Part shown: positions 1 through 9,294 of the stretch, piece after piece
Position numbering within the stretch: the first letter of the stretch is position 1
Layout of the letters: each line of letters starts with the position of its first letter
Assembly (NCBI RefSeq): GCF_000518785.1
Contig: NZ_JAEG01000001.1
Coordinates: forward strand, 248,001 to 312,000
Direction of reading: 5' to 3'
Length of the DNA: 64,000 nucleotides
Origin: Paenirhizobium selenitireducens ATCC BAA-1503
Lineage (GTDB): Bacteria > Pseudomonadota > Alphaproteobacteria > Rhizobiales > Rhizobiaceae
Program-made: the position numbers and the translations under genes
Notes under the pieces: model-generated
Databases searched by the model: none
The model's input: only the letters and a program-made list of their open reading frames with translations
Told to the model about the DNA's origin: nothing

Positions 1-924
1 GGGCTCGACACGGTCTACAAGGTCTCCGAACACGCCTGGCGCACCGGCGGCGCGCCATCGCGCACCGCCACCATGTTTGCGGCGCTGAAATCCGAGCTGC
101 GCGTCGAGGATCTGCTGAAGGGCGCAGCCGTGCAGATGGCCAACGACGCCTGCATCATCCTGGCGGAAGGCATGGACGGCAGCGAAGAAAAATTCGCCGG
201 CCGCATGAACGGGCGCGCCAAGGCCCTTGGGCTCACCGCCAGCGCCTTCGTCAATCCGACAGGCCTGCCGGCACCGGGCAACCGCACGACGCTGCGCGAC
301 ATGGTCGCGCTGGCCCGGCACCTGCAGGCGACCTATCCTGATTTCTACCGGCTGTTTGCCCAGCCCGAATTCGAGTGGAACAAGATCCTGCAGCGCAACC
401 GCAATCCGCTGATCGGCCGCAGCGCCGGGGTGGACGGACTGGCCTCGGGCTTTGCCGAGGAGAGCGGCTATGCGCTGGTGGCCTCGGCCGAGCGCAACGG
501 GCGCCGGCTGTTCCTGGCGATCAGCGGGCTGCCAAGCGACAAGGAGCGGACGGAAGAAGCCGTGCGGCTGTTCGACTGGGCCTTCGGCGCCTTCGAGATG
601 CGTCATCTCTTCAAGCCGGGTCAGACCATCGGCGCGGCCAGCGTCTATGGCGGCGCCGCAGGCGAGGTCGATCTCGTCGCGGCCGGACCGGTCGACGTCT
701 TCGTTCCGATCGACGATCCGGAGCGGCTGCAGGCACGCATCGTCTACCGCTGGCCGCTGCGGGCGCCGCTTGCCGCCGGCGCGCAAGTCGGTGTTCTTCA
801 GCTGTCGTCGGGCGAGCGGCTGCTGCGCGAGGTCAAGCTGCAGAGCGCCGCCGCGGTTGGCGAGGGAACGCTGCGCCAGAAGGCCGGCGACGCCCTGTTC
901 GAACTGCTGTTCTTCTGGCTCTAG
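1..924 (+). CDS. D-alanyl-D-alanine carboxypeptidase family protein, 5'-truncated, probably catalytically degenerate
   Basis: The frame is open from the first base, so the N-terminus, including the SxxK serine motif, lies outside the window; 307 residues are visible. The text VSEHAWRTGGAPSRTATMFA and the later EESGY block are typical of PBP5-type D,D-carboxypeptidases (peptidase S11), which trim pentapeptide side chains of periplasmic peptidoglycan. Two catalytic motifs are altered. The SxN motif reads Met-Ala-Asn (136-144) and the KTG motif reads Ala-Ser-Gly (442-450). The last ~110 residues resemble the beta-rich PBP5 C-terminal domain. It precedes tmk by 86 bases on the same strand. The family assignment is firm; activity is doubtful. 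Confidence 0.85.
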   Translation, partial: GLDTVYKVSEHAWRTGGAPSRTATMFAALKSELRVEDLLKGAAVQMANDACIILAEGMDGSEEKFAGRMNGRAKALGLTASAFVNPTGLPAPGNRTTLRDMVALARHLQATYPDFYRLFAQPEFEWNKILQRNRNPLIGRSAGVDGLASGFAEESGYALVASAERNGRRLFLAISGLPSDKERTEEAVRLFDWAFGAFEMRHLFKPGQTIGAASVYGGAAGEVDLVAAGPVDVFVPIDDPERLQARIVYRWPLRAPLAAGAQVGVLQLSSGERLLREVKLQSAAAVGEGTLRQKAGDALFELLFFWL

Positions 925-1010
925 GTGTTCCGATTGCGGTTTCGCGTGTTTAAGTTATGCGCTAAACAGGGCGAAACGGTCCGCGTGGCCGCAAAAGCAG
1001 GGCGAAGATA

Positions 1011-1706
1011 GTGTCGACGGGTGCCGGATTATTCGTAAGTTTCGAGGGAGGCGAGGGGGCCGGCAAGTCGACCCAGATTCGCCGTCTGGCCGATCACTTG
1101 CGCCGCACCGGCCTCGACGTCATCACCACGCGCGAGCCGGGCGGTTCCGCCGGCGCCGAGGCGCTGCGCCACGTGCTTCTGTCCGGCGCGGCCGAGCCCT
1201 TCGGCATCCGCATGGAGGCGCTGCTGTTTGCCGCCGCCCGCAACGACCACGTCGAGACGGTGATTCGCCCGGCGCTCGCCAAGGGTTTCGTCGTCTTGTG
1301 CGACCGCTTCATGGATTCCTCGCGCGTCTACCAGGGCGTCACCGGCAATCTCGAAGTGGAATTCATCGACGCGCTGGAGCGCATTGCGGTGAACGGCGTG
1401 GTGCCGGACCTGACGCTGGTTCTCGACCTTCCGGCTGCCGCAGGCCTTGAGCGCGCCCGCGGCCGTCTGGCCGCGGAGGCGAGCGGCGAGGCGGCGCCGG
1501 ACCGCTTCGAGCGCGAAGAACTCGACACGCATGAAAAGCGCCGCCAGGCCTTCCTCGACATCGCCGCCGCCGACCCGAAGCGGTGCCGCGTGATCGATGC
1601 CGACCGCACGGTCGGTGAGATCGCCGAGAGCATAGCCGAGGCGGTCCAGCCGCTGCTTGCCCGCCGCAAGCCGGTGAGCCAGCCGGAATCGGTCGGCGCC
1701 GAATGA
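1011..1706 (+). CDS. tmk: Thymidylate kinase (dTMP kinase)
   Basis: This 231-residue protein phosphorylates dTMP to dTDP in the cytoplasm, the last specific step towards dTTP. The P-loop FEGGEGAGKST lies at residues 11-21, followed by TREPGG near residue 43 and the DRF motif in LCDRFMDSS near residue 100, all hallmarks of bacterial thymidylate kinases. The start is GTG at 1011, which gives the usual length. Its stop overlaps the holB start by four bases (ATGA), so translation of the two is probably coupled. The tmk-holB-metG-tatD order is common in alphaproteobacteria. Confidence 0.96.
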   Translation: MSTGAGLFVSFEGGEGAGKSTQIRRLADHLRRTGLDVITTREPGGSAGAEALRHVLLSGAAEPFGIRMEALLFAAARNDHVETVIRPALAKGFVVLCDRFMDSSRVYQGVTGNLEVEFIDALERIAVNGVVPDLTLVLDLPAAAGLERARGRLAAEASGEAAPDRFEREELDTHEKRRQAFLDIAAADPKRCRVIDADRTVGEIAESIAEAVQPLLARRKPVSQPESVGAE

Positions 1707-2728
1707 GTGAGGAACGCCACGGGGTGCTCGACGGGGCGATTGCGCCCGCCGTCAACACGCGGCTCTTCGGCCACGAGGCCGCGGAAGAGTTCCTGGCGCG
1801 CACCTATCGCTCGGGCAAAGGCCACCACGCCATCCTGATCGAGGGGCCGCAGGGGATTGGCAAGGCGACGCTCGCCTTCCGCTTCGCCAACCATGTCCTG
1901 TCGCATCCGGACCCGCAGAGCGCGCCGGAGCGGATCGCCGACCCGGATCCGGCCTCGGGCGTCAGCCGCCAGATAGCCTCCGGTGCCAGCCACAACCTGC
2001 TCTATCTGACCAGACCGGTCGACGAGAAGACCGGCAAGGTGAAGACCGCGATCACCATTGACGAGGTGCGCCGCGCCGGTCACTTCTTCTCGCAGACCTC
2101 GGGCACCGGCAACTGGCGCATCGTCATCATCGATCCGGCCGACGACCTGAACCGCAACGCGGCGAACGCCATCCTGAAAATTCTCGAGGAGCCGCCCAAG
2201 CGGGCCATGTTCCTGGTGCTCTCCCACGCGCCGGGCAAGCTCCTGCCGACCATCCGTTCGCGCTGCCTGCCGCTGAAGCTGTCGGCGCTCTCCGACGAGG
2301 CGATGCGCCAGGCGCTCGGCCAGCTCGGCCTGTCGATCTCCGAGCCGCAGGCCGGGCCGATCCTGGCGCTCTCCAAGGGCAGCGTGGCGCGGGCGCTGAA
2401 GCTGGCGAACTACGGCGGCGCCGACATCATCGAAGCCTTCGAAAAGCTGCTCGGCGAGCAGGGGCCGGCAGCGCGGCGCACCATGTACAAGCTTGCCGAC
2501 GCGTTGAGCGCCAAGGACGGCGATGTCGCCTTCGGCTTCTTCACCGAGCATCTCGGCGAATTCCTGATGGAACAGGCGCGCGCCGCCGCGATCGCCGGCG
2601 AGCTCGGCCGCGCCGACCACTATGCGCGGCTTTCCGCCTCGATCACCGAGCAACTGACCATCGCCGGCGCCTATAATCTCGAGCGCAAGCAGACGATCCT
2701 CGACATCCTCGCCGCCGTCGCCGCCTAA
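1703..2728 (+). CDS. holB: DNA polymerase III delta-prime subunit
   Basis: A 341-residue clamp-loader subunit. A P-loop-like sequence, [10 protein letters not shown], is at residues 47-56, and the SRC motif typical of clamp-loader subunits appears in [11 protein letters not shown]. The region after the P-loop, where E. coli delta-prime holds four zinc-binding cysteines, has none here, so the zinc module is absent, as I believe is usual in alphaproteobacteria. It overlaps tmk by four bases. About 146 bases separate it from metG, enough for a separate promoter. Confidence 0.93.
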   Translation: MSEERHGVLDGAIAPAVNTRLFGHEAAEEFLARTYRSGKGHHAILIEGPQGIGKATLAFRFANHVLSHPDPQSAPERIADPDPASGVSRQIASGASHNLLYLTRPVDEKTGKVKTAITIDEVRRAGHFFSQTSGTGNWRIVIIDPADDLNRNAANAILKILEEPPKRAMFLVLSHAPGKLLPTIRSRCLPLKLSALSDEAMRQALGQLGLSISEPQAGPILALSKGSVARALKLANYGGADIIEAFEKLLGEQGPAARRTMYKLADALSAKDGDVAFGFFTEHLGEFLMEQARAAAIAGELGRADHYARLSASITEQLTIAGAYNLERKQTILDILAAVAA

Positions 2729-2874
2729 CCGCAAGCAGGTGCCCGAGCGGCAGCGCCATCACGTCCGCGCAACGCAGCCGTTCGATAAAACTGCTGTTTC
2801 TAAAGCCGCAAGAATGCTCTAAGAACCGGCGATACTCCCACAGGCGCAATCGACGCGGATCACAAAGACCGACC

Positions 2875-4431
2875 ATGAACGACACCTACTTCATCACCAC
2901 AGCCATCGCCTATCCGAACGGCAAGCCGCATATCGGCCATGCCTACGAGCTGATCGCCACCGACGCCATGGCGCGGTTCCAGCGGCTCGACGGAAAGGAC
3001 GTCTTCTTCCTCACCGGAACGGACGAGCATGGCCAGAAGATGCAGCAGACGGCGCGGGCCGAAGGCATAGCGGTCGAGGATCTCGCCAAGCGCAATTCCG
3101 ACGAGTTCCGCGCCATGGGCAAGATGCTGAATTCGTCAAATGACGACTTCATCCGCACCACCGAACAGCGCCATCACGTCACGGTCCAGGAAGTCTGGCG
3201 CCGGATGGAGAAGAACGGCGACATCTACAAGGACAGCTATGCCGGCTGGTATTCCGTCCGCGACGAAGCCTATTACCAGGAAGAGGAGACGGAGCTGCGC
3301 GCCGACGGCGTGCGCTACGGACCGCAGGGCACGCCCGTCGAATGGGTCGAGGAGGAGAGCTACTTCTTCCGTCTCTCGGCCTATGAGGACAAGCTCTTGA
3401 AGCTCTACGAGGACCAGCCCGATTTCATCGGTCCGAACGAGCGCCGCAACGAAGTGATGTCGTTTGTGAAATCCGGTCTGAAGGACCTGTCGATTTCCCG
3501 CACCACCTTCGACTGGGGCATCAAGGTTCCGAACGATCCCAAGCACGTCATGTATGTCTGGGTCGATGCGCTGACCAACTACATCACCGCGACCGGCTAT
3601 GTCGAAGACGAAAACGGTCCGCGCGCCAAGTACTGGCCGTGCGACGTGCACATCATCGGCAAGGACATCATCCGCTTTCACGCCGTCTACTGGCCGGCCT
3701 TCCTGATGTCGGCGGGCCTGCCGCTGCCCAAGCGCGTCTTCGCCCACGGCTTCCTGCTCAACAAGGGCGAGAAGATGTCGAAGTCGCTCGGCAACGTCGT
3801 CGACCCGGTCGACCTGGTCAACCATTTCGGCCTCGACCAGGTGCGCTACTTCTTCATGCGTGAAGTGTCGTTCGGTCATGATGGCAGCTACAGCGCCGAG
3901 GCGATCGCCACCCGCATCAATGCCGACCTCGCCAACGGTATCGGCAATCTCGCCAGCCGTTCGCTGTCGATGATCGCCAAGAACTGCGACGGCAAGATCC
4001 CGGCGCCCGGTCCGCTCACCGACGCCGACAAGGCCATGCTTGCGACCGCCGACGCCATGCTCGCCACATGCCGCGCCGAAATGGCCGAGCAGGCGATCCA
4101 CAAGGCCGTCGCCACCATCATCGGCACGGTCAACGAGGCCGACCGCTATTTCGCCGCGCAGGAACCCTGGGTGCTGCGCAAGACCGACGTGCCGCGCATG
4201 GAAACCGTGCTCTACGTCACGGCCGAAGTGGTGCGCCAGATCGCCATCCTGTTCCAGCCGATCATGCCGGCCTCGGCTGAGAAGCTGCTGGATCTGGTCG
4301 CCGCGCCCGCCGACAAGCGCAACTTTGCCGCCCTTGGCGAAGCCGGGCGTCTGGTTCCCGGAACCGAGCTTCAGGCGCCGGCGCCGGTCTTCCCGCGCTA
4401 TGTCGCGGCGGAAGCGGATGCGAAGGCTTGA
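2875..4431 (+). CDS. metG: Methionyl-tRNA synthetase
   Basis: This 518-residue class I aminoacyl-tRNA synthetase charges tRNA-Met. The HIGH signature is exact at residues 19-22 and KMSKS is exact at residues 300-304. The connective-peptide region reads [15 protein letters not shown] with no cysteine pairs, so this is a zinc-less form. At this length it lacks the C-terminal tRNA-binding dimerisation domain of E. coli MetG. tatD begins seven bases after its stop, which indicates an operon. Confidence 0.97.
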   Translation: MNDTYFITTAIAYPNGKPHIGHAYELIATDAMARFQRLDGKDVFFLTGTDEHGQKMQQTARAEGIAVEDLAKRNSDEFRAMGKMLNSSNDDFIRTTEQRHHVTVQEVWRRMEKNGDIYKDSYAGWYSVRDEAYYQEEETELRADGVRYGPQGTPVEWVEEESYFFRLSAYEDKLLKLYEDQPDFIGPNERRNEVMSFVKSGLKDLSISRTTFDWGIKVPNDPKHVMYVWVDALTNYITATGYVEDENGPRAKYWPCDVHIIGKDIIRFHAVYWPAFLMSAGLPLPKRVFAHGFLLNKGEKMSKSLGNVVDPVDLVNHFGLDQVRYFFMREVSFGHDGSYSAEAIATRINADLANGIGNLASRSLSMIAKNCDGKIPAPGPLTDADKAMLATADAMLATCRAEMAEQAIHKAVATIIGTVNEADRYFAAQEPWVLRKTDVPRMETVLYVTAEVVRQIAILFQPIMPASAEKLLDLVAAPADKRNFAALGEAGRLVPGTELQAPAPVFPRYVAAEADAKA

Positions 4432-4438
4432 AGAACCG

Positions 4439-5221
4439 ATGCTGATCGATACCCATTGCCATCTGGACTTTGCTGACTTCGACGCGGAACGCGACGAACT
4501 GGTCGCCCGCGCCAAAGAGGCTGGCGTCGCCCAGATGGTGACGATCTCCACCCGGGTCAAAAAGCTCGACACGCTGCTGGCCCTGACGGAACGTTATCCG
4601 GGCGTCTTCTGCTCGGTCGGCACCCATCCGAACAATGCCGACGAGGAGCTGGACGTCACGGCCGACGATTTCGTCCGCCTGGCGATGAGCCACGACAAGA
4701 TCGTCGCCATCGGCGAATGCGGGCTCGACTATTTCTACGACACGCAGAAGCCGGAAGACCAGAAGACCGGCTTCCTGCGCCAGATCGAGGCCTCGCGCCG
4801 CACACAGCTGCCGCTGGTCATCCATAGCCGCAGCGCCGACGAGGACATGGCGGCGATCCTGACCGAGGAAATGGGGAAGGGGGCCTTCCCTTTCATCCTG
4901 CACTGCTTCTCGTCCGGTGAAGCGCTGGCCAAGACCGGCATCGAGCTCGGCGGCTATGTGTCCTTCTCCGGCATCCTGACTTTTCCGAAGTCGACCGAAC
5001 TGCGCGACATTGCCAAGGGCCTGCCGCTGGACCGGCTGCTGGTCGAAACCGACGCGCCTTATCTCGCGCCGAAGCGCTGGCGGGGCAAACGCAACGAGCC
5101 GTCCTATGTGGTCAACACGGCCGAAGTCCTGGCCGAAACCATGGGTGTGAGCTTCGACGAGATGGCGCGAATCACCACCGACAACGCGTTTCGCCTCTTT
5201 TCCAAGATGCCGAGGCTCTGA
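4439..5221 (+). CDS. tatD: TatD family metal-dependent hydrolase (DNase)
   Basis: A 260-residue TIM-barrel hydrolase. The metal-binding HxH is at residues 6-8 (DTHCHLD), followed by VGTHPNN, GECGLDY, the VIHSR strand, LHCF and the late VETDAPYLAP motif, in the order expected for TatD. Members are 3'-5' exonucleases or DNases linked to DNA repair and quality control. The open frame extends upstream inside metG, but the ATG at 4439, just after the metG stop, gives the canonical MLIDTHCH beginning. The MBL-fold gene follows after two bases. Confidence 0.95.
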   Translation: MLIDTHCHLDFADFDAERDELVARAKEAGVAQMVTISTRVKKLDTLLALTERYPGVFCSVGTHPNNADEELDVTADDFVRLAMSHDKIVAIGECGLDYFYDTQKPEDQKTGFLRQIEASRRTQLPLVIHSRSADEDMAAILTEEMGKGAFPFILHCFSSGEALAKTGIELGGYVSFSGILTFPKSTELRDIAKGLPLDRLLVETDAPYLAPKRWRGKRNEPSYVVNTAEVLAETMGVSFDEMARITTDNAFRLFSKMPRL

Positions 5222-5223
5222 GC

Positions 5224-6048
5224 ATGATCTATCGCCGCCGCTTCACCATCCTCGGATGCGCGTCGTCACCGGGCGTGCCGCGCATCAACGGCGACTGGGG
5301 CGCCTGCGATCCGAACAATCCGCGCAACCGGCGCACGCGCGCCTCCTTCATGGTGCAGCAGATCGCGCCCGACGGCGGCATGACGACGGTGATCGTCGAT
5401 ACCGGACCGGACTTTCGCGAGCAGATGATCGCGGCCAAGGTGCAGCACGTCGACGCGGCGATCTACACGCATGCCCATGCCGACCATCTGCACGGCATTG
5501 ACGACCTGCGCGGCTATTTCGTCATGCAGAAGCATCGCATCCCGATCTATGCCGAGGCCGACACCATGGCGCGCATCCGCCAGGGCTTTGGCTATTGCCT
5601 GGAAACGCCGGCCGGCAGCAACTATCCGCCGATCGTCCTGCCGATCGTCATCGAGGATCTTTCGCAGCCGCTGGAGATCACGGGGAAGGGCGGCACGATC
5701 CGCTTCCAGCCGCTGGTCCAGCAGCATGGCGACATTGCCTCGCTGGGTCTGAGAATCGGCGATGTCGCCTATTGCTGCGACGTCAGCGATTTCCCCGACG
5801 AGACGGTCGCCAGGATGGACGGCCTCGATGTGCTGATCATCGATGCGCTGCAATACCGGCATCATCCGAGCCATCTGTCGCTCGAACAGGCGCTGGGCTG
5901 GATCGAACGGCTGAAGCCGCGCCGCGCAATTCTCACACACATGCACATTCCGCTCGACTACGAGACCGTGATGGCGGAGACGCCGGCGCATGTCGAGCCG
6001 GCCTATGACCAGATGGTCTTTGAGGTCGACGTCGAGGTTGCGGCCTGA
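5224..6048 (+). CDS. MBL-fold metallohydrolase, PhnP-like
   Basis: A 274-residue metallo-beta-lactamase-fold protein. The dinuclear metal motif HxHxDH is at residues 83-88 (THAHADH), and the later metal-ligand blocks appear as CCDVSDF and THMHIPLDYE. The start, ILGCASSPGVPR, resembles PhnP/phosphoribosyl cyclic phosphodiesterase relatives, but there is no phosphonate operon here, so the substrate is unknown. It begins two bases after tatD, so it is almost certainly cotranscribed with metG-tatD, an arrangement recurrent in Rhizobiales. Confidence 0.88.
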   Translation: MIYRRRFTILGCASSPGVPRINGDWGACDPNNPRNRRTRASFMVQQIAPDGGMTTVIVDTGPDFREQMIAAKVQHVDAAIYTHAHADHLHGIDDLRGYFVMQKHRIPIYAEADTMARIRQGFGYCLETPAGSNYPPIVLPIVIEDLSQPLEITGKGGTIRFQPLVQQHGDIASLGLRIGDVAYCCDVSDFPDETVARMDGLDVLIIDALQYRHHPSHLSLEQALGWIERLKPRRAILTHMHIPLDYETVMAETPAHVEPAYDQMVFEVDVEVAA

Positions 6049-6120
6049 AATGCTCGCTCCGAACCTGAGAAGTGTTCGGCAAGCTGTTGAATTCGTGAAT
6101 GTTCAGCGAGGAGATCTACG

Positions 6121-6357
6121 ATGAACTGCATTTTCATCCAGGTGCGCTGCCGGCCCGGCAAGACCTATGAGGTGGCGGATCGCATCTACGAGAAGGAAGT
6201 CGTGTCCGAACTCTATTCGACCAGCGGCGAATATGACCTCTTGGCCAAGATCTATGTTCCCGATGGCCAGGACGTGGGCAAATACGTCAATGCGATCTTC
6301 GTCGACATTCCCGACGTCGACCGCACGCTGACGACGCTGACATTCCACGCATTCTGA
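6121..6357 (+). CDS. Stand-alone Lrp/AsnC ligand-binding (RAM) domain protein
   Basis: A 78-residue protein matching only the C-terminal effector-binding domain of Lrp/AsnC regulators, without the helix-turn-helix. The beta-alpha-beta-beta-alpha-beta pattern can be followed: IFIQVRCRPGK, the SGEYDLLAKI core and the closing DRTLTTLTFHAF. Such solo RAM domains form decamer-like rings and may bind amino acids or modulate full-length Lrp proteins. The function here is not known. A strong Shine-Dalgarno GAGGAG precedes the ATG. Confidence 0.88.
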   Translation: MNCIFIQVRCRPGKTYEVADRIYEKEVVSELYSTSGEYDLLAKIYVPDGQDVGKYVNAIFVDIPDVDRTLTTLTFHAF

Positions 6358-6535
6358 CTTCGACGGGGCTTGGTCTCAAGCCGAGTTAGGCTGTGGCTGC
6401 CATGGTCAAATGCTGCGGAACATCCCGTTCCCAGTATCTGGTTAGGTTCCATAATCTATCTTATGCGATCTTTGGGTGGGGCTTTGGCCAACCCCGGTGC
6501 TGCGCCTTCCGCCCGTTATCAGCAGCTCCCCGCCA

Positions 6536-7189
6536 TCAGATGAACGGCCGGTCCGCCAGCAATTCCTCCGCTTCCTCGCGATCCATCGCCATCACCCTCC
6601 GACCGATCTCGAAGCCGAAGCCGTTGCGGGCGAAGGCGGAGAACTCTCGTGCCTGGCGCTTGTCGTCGAATTCGACGTCAGGCCGGCGATATGGGCCGAA
6701 GGCCCGCTTGCGGGCAAAGACCAGAGCCGAGAGGAAATCGTCGGTCTCCTCAAGCGCCTGCTGGACGATCTCGCGATCGACGCCCTTCTCGATCAGCTTG
6801 CGGCCGATGGCGCGCTTCGACTTGCCGCTGCGTGCCGAAGAGCGCGCCCGGATTTCGGCATAGGCCGTATCGTCGAGCGCCAGCATGGTACGGCCGAACG
6901 CGACCGCTGCGGTTGAAAGAGCCTTCACCTGCGCTTCGGTGATGTCTTCAAACTTCTGCTTCGCCTTGCGGGCGATGGCGTCGGACAGCTCGCGCTCGGT
7001 CATCATCCGGCGTGACAGACGGTAGAGCGCCGAATTGCGCGACCAGGCCAGCATGCGCGGCGTCGGTGTGTCGGCCGCCGGCTGCTCCTTGTTATCGTCG
7101 TCACTCACGGTCTTGTCATTCTCGCCGATGTCGTATCCGCCTTCTGGCTCGTCCGGCGGGATTATCATATTCGCGAACGCTTGCGCCAT
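6536..7189 (-). CDS. recX: Regulatory protein RecX
   Basis: RecX binds RecA filaments and limits recombinase activity. The conserved alpha-helical repeats are visible: NSALYRLSRRMMTERELSDA, then KRAIGRKLIEKGVDREIVQQ and a third region around DDKRQAREFSAFARNGFGF. From the ATG at 7189 it is 217 residues, with a variable acidic N-terminal extension of about 30 residues before PRMLAWSRNSAL. The start is uncertain: ATG at 7168 is also possible and neither has a clear Shine-Dalgarno. It is not next to recA here. No SOS box was recognised upstream. Confidence 0.87.
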   Translation of the reverse strand: MAQAFANMIIPPDEPEGGYDIGENDKTVSDDDNKEQPAADTPTPRMLAWSRNSALYRLSRRMMTERELSDAIARKAKQKFEDITEAQVKALSTAAVAFGRTMLALDDTAYAEIRARSSARSGKSKRAIGRKLIEKGVDREIVQQALEETDDFLSALVFARKRAFGPYRRPDVEFDDKRQAREFSAFARNGFGFEIGRRVMAMDREEAEELLADRPFI

Positions 7190-7404
7190 CCCGGATCGAG
7201 GCGACTGCACCGCTTCTGCCAGGCACCGGAATCGACCGGCACGGACGCCAGCAAGAAAGGCCGACGCCAGGCCATAGGAATCGGCGACCTGCATTCCTCC
7301 ATTGTTCGTGATCCGGCAACGGTTTGTCGCGCGCCTCCGGCATATCGCCGACCGCCTGAGCCGTCTATGGATGGACTTCAGGAAACGCGGGAGACACACC
7401 AAAC

Positions 7405-8382
7405 ATGCTCGTCAACGGAAAATGGACGGCCGACTGGCAGCCGGTGCAGGCGACCGACGCCAAGGGCGGCTTCGTGCGCCAGACCTCTGGCTTCCGCAAC
7501 TGGGTGACCGTCGACGGGCAAGCCGGACCGACCGGCACCGGCGGCTTCAAGGCCGAGGCCGGACGCTATCACCTCTATGTGGCGCTGATCTGCCCCTGGG
7601 CCTCGCGCACCCTGATCGGCCGCAAGCTGAAGGGCCTGGAAGAGGTGATCTCAGTATCCGTGGTGGAACCTGCCCTGACCGACTTCGGCTGGCGTTTCGG
7701 CGATTTCCCCGGGGCCGATCGCGACACCGTCAATGGCGCCACCTATCTGCACGAGATCTACACCAGGGCCGATCCCACCTATACCGGCCGTGCCACCGTG
7801 CCGGTGCTCTGGGACAGGAAGACCGGCACGATCGTCAACAACGAATCGGCCGATATCCTGCGCATGATGAATACGGGTTTCGGGACCTTGGCAAAGAACG
7901 CCATCGACCTCTATCCGGAGCCGCTGCGCGACGAGATCGAGGCGCTGAATGCGGAGATCTATCCGAAGCTCAACAACGGCGTCTACCGCGCCGGTTTTGC
8001 CACGACGCAGGTCGCCTATGAGGAAGCCTTCGCCGATGTCTTCGAAATGCTCGACGCGCTGGAAGCGCGGCTGTCCGACGGCCGGCCCTACCTGAGCGGC
8101 GATCAGGTGACCGAGGCGGATATCCGCCTGTTCGTCACGCTGGTGCGTTTCGATGCCGCCTATCATGGCCTGTTCAAATGCAATTTGCGCCGGCTTGCCG
8201 ACTATGCGGCGCTCAGCGCCTACATGCTGCGTATCCTCGCCCTGCCCGGCGTGCGCGAGACGGTCAGCATTCCCCATATCAAGCACGGCTATTACTCGAT
8301 CAAGGCGCTCAATCCGAACCTGATCGTGCCGGTCGGCCCGGACCTGCCCGGCCTCGATCCCGTTACCGTATCGAGGGCCTGA
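7405..8382 (+). CDS. Glutathionyl-hydroquinone reductase (YqjG/ECM4-type GST)
   Basis: A 325-residue Xi-class glutathione transferase. The catalytic cysteine is Cys63 in LICPWASRTLI, the CPWA motif that separates these reductases from ordinary GSTs. The flanks RYHLYVAL and TYTGRATVPVLWD also fit. The enzyme reduces S-glutathionyl-hydroquinones with glutathione, a detoxification or quinone-maintenance role in the cytoplasm. The C-terminal GST helical domain ends near HIKHGYYSIKALNPN, a family-typical tail. An esterase gene starts three bases after its stop. Confidence 0.93.
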   Translation: MLVNGKWTADWQPVQATDAKGGFVRQTSGFRNWVTVDGQAGPTGTGGFKAEAGRYHLYVALICPWASRTLIGRKLKGLEEVISVSVVEPALTDFGWRFGDFPGADRDTVNGATYLHEIYTRADPTYTGRATVPVLWDRKTGTIVNNESADILRMMNTGFGTLAKNAIDLYPEPLRDEIEALNAEIYPKLNNGVYRAGFATTQVAYEEAFADVFEMLDALEARLSDGRPYLSGDQVTEADIRLFVTLVRFDAAYHGLFKCNLRRLADYAALSAYMLRILALPGVRETVSIPHIKHGYYSIKALNPNLIVPVGPDLPGLDPVTVSRA

Positions 8383-8385
8383 CCC

Positions 8386-8997
8386 ATGTCGGACGCAACC
8401 CGCCTCGTCATCTTCCTCCATGGCGTCGGCAGCCGGGGCGAAGACCTCCTGCCCCTCGCCGGCCCCTTGCGCCACGCCCTGCCCGGCACGGCCTTTGCCG
8501 CACCCGATGCGCCCTTCCCCTTCCCCTATGGCATGGGCCATCAGTGGTTCAGCATTGCTGGCGTGACCGAGGACAACCGGGCCGGCCGCATCGAGGCCGC
8601 GCGGGCCGATTTCGATCGCGTCATTCGGGAGACTATCGAGACATACGGATTTGCTGAAAAGCTCGACCGCGTCGCCTTCGTCGGCTTCTCGCAGGGCACG
8701 ATCATGGCGCTCGACGCACTGGTTTCCGGACGCTGGCCGGTCGGGGCGATCGTCGGATTCTCCGGCCGTCTCGCCTCGCCGTTGCCGCTGGCGCCGGACA
8801 AGGCAACGCCGGTTTTGCTCGTCCATGGCGCTGCGGATTCGGTGATCCCGGCTGCCGAGACGGTCAAGGCGGCTGCCATATTGCAGGAACTGGGCGTTGA
8901 CGTTCAAAGCCGGATCGTTCCCGGCCTCGATCACACGATCTCGGCGGAAGGCGTTGAATTGGCGGGCGAATTTTTCGCCGACCGGCTTGGTGATTGA
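8386..8997 (+). CDS. Alpha/beta hydrolase, carboxylesterase/phospholipase (YpfH-like)
   Basis: A 203-residue alpha/beta hydrolase. The nucleophile elbow GFSQG puts the serine at residue 102. The catalytic Asp is probably Asp151 (HGAADSVIP) and the His is His183 (GLDHTIS). LHGVGSRGEDLLPLA near the start forms the oxyanion loop typical of short carboxylesterases acting on small acyl esters or lysophospholipids. No signal peptide is seen, so it is cytoplasmic. It starts three bases after the hydroquinone reductase stop and is probably cotranscribed. The substrate is unknown. Confidence 0.9.
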   Translation: MSDATRLVIFLHGVGSRGEDLLPLAGPLRHALPGTAFAAPDAPFPFPYGMGHQWFSIAGVTEDNRAGRIEAARADFDRVIRETIETYGFAEKLDRVAFVGFSQGTIMALDALVSGRWPVGAIVGFSGRLASPLPLAPDKATPVLLVHGAADSVIPAAETVKAAAILQELGVDVQSRIVPGLDHTISAEGVELAGEFFADRLGD

Positions 8998-9057
8998 GGC
9001 AGTTTCGCCCAACCTCTAGCCTTCGGCCGGCAAGAGATTGCAGACCACTTCGCAAAA

Positions 9058-9240
9058 GACCCCCTCTGGCCTGCCGGCGTTTGTCACTGCAATCGATTCA
9101 CAGGATCGATTGCTCCGCTGCGCGGACCGTTTCGCACCCCCCACAAGGGGGGGAGAAGACGAGCGGTGCGCTCCTCGGTTCGACCGAAACGACGACGGTA
9201 GCCCCTCCCCCTTGTGGGGAGGGGTTGGGGAGGGGAATTC
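9058..9240. repeat. Rhizobiales-type palindromic intergenic repeat (mosaic)
   Basis: This lies in the 297-base gap between the esterase and tgt, which holds no gene I can support. The right part has a perfect hairpin, CCCCTCCCC-CTTGT-GGGGAGGGG, at about 9202-9224, followed by TTGGGGAGGGG. About 60 bases earlier a C-run/ACAA/G-run block (9137-9153) carries the inverse of the CCCCCTTGTGGGG core, so the two halves form a larger inverted repeat. The ACCCCCTCTGGCCTGCCGG string at its left edge resembles the leading part of repeats scattered through Rhizobiales intergenic regions. That comparison is from memory. Confidence 0.7.
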
Positions 9241-9294
9241 CGGGTCGAATGCGGCGGAAGGCTAACAAGCGCCCTCGGTTCCCCCGCCGCCCCT

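Noticed and set aside
6358..6535. Possible tRNA or small RNA between the RAM-domain gene and recX
   Set aside because: No cloverleaf could be folded. The GGGG-TTGGCCAA-containing stem near 6476-6496 lacks a T-run and is too weak to call a terminator. I see nothing else in this gap.
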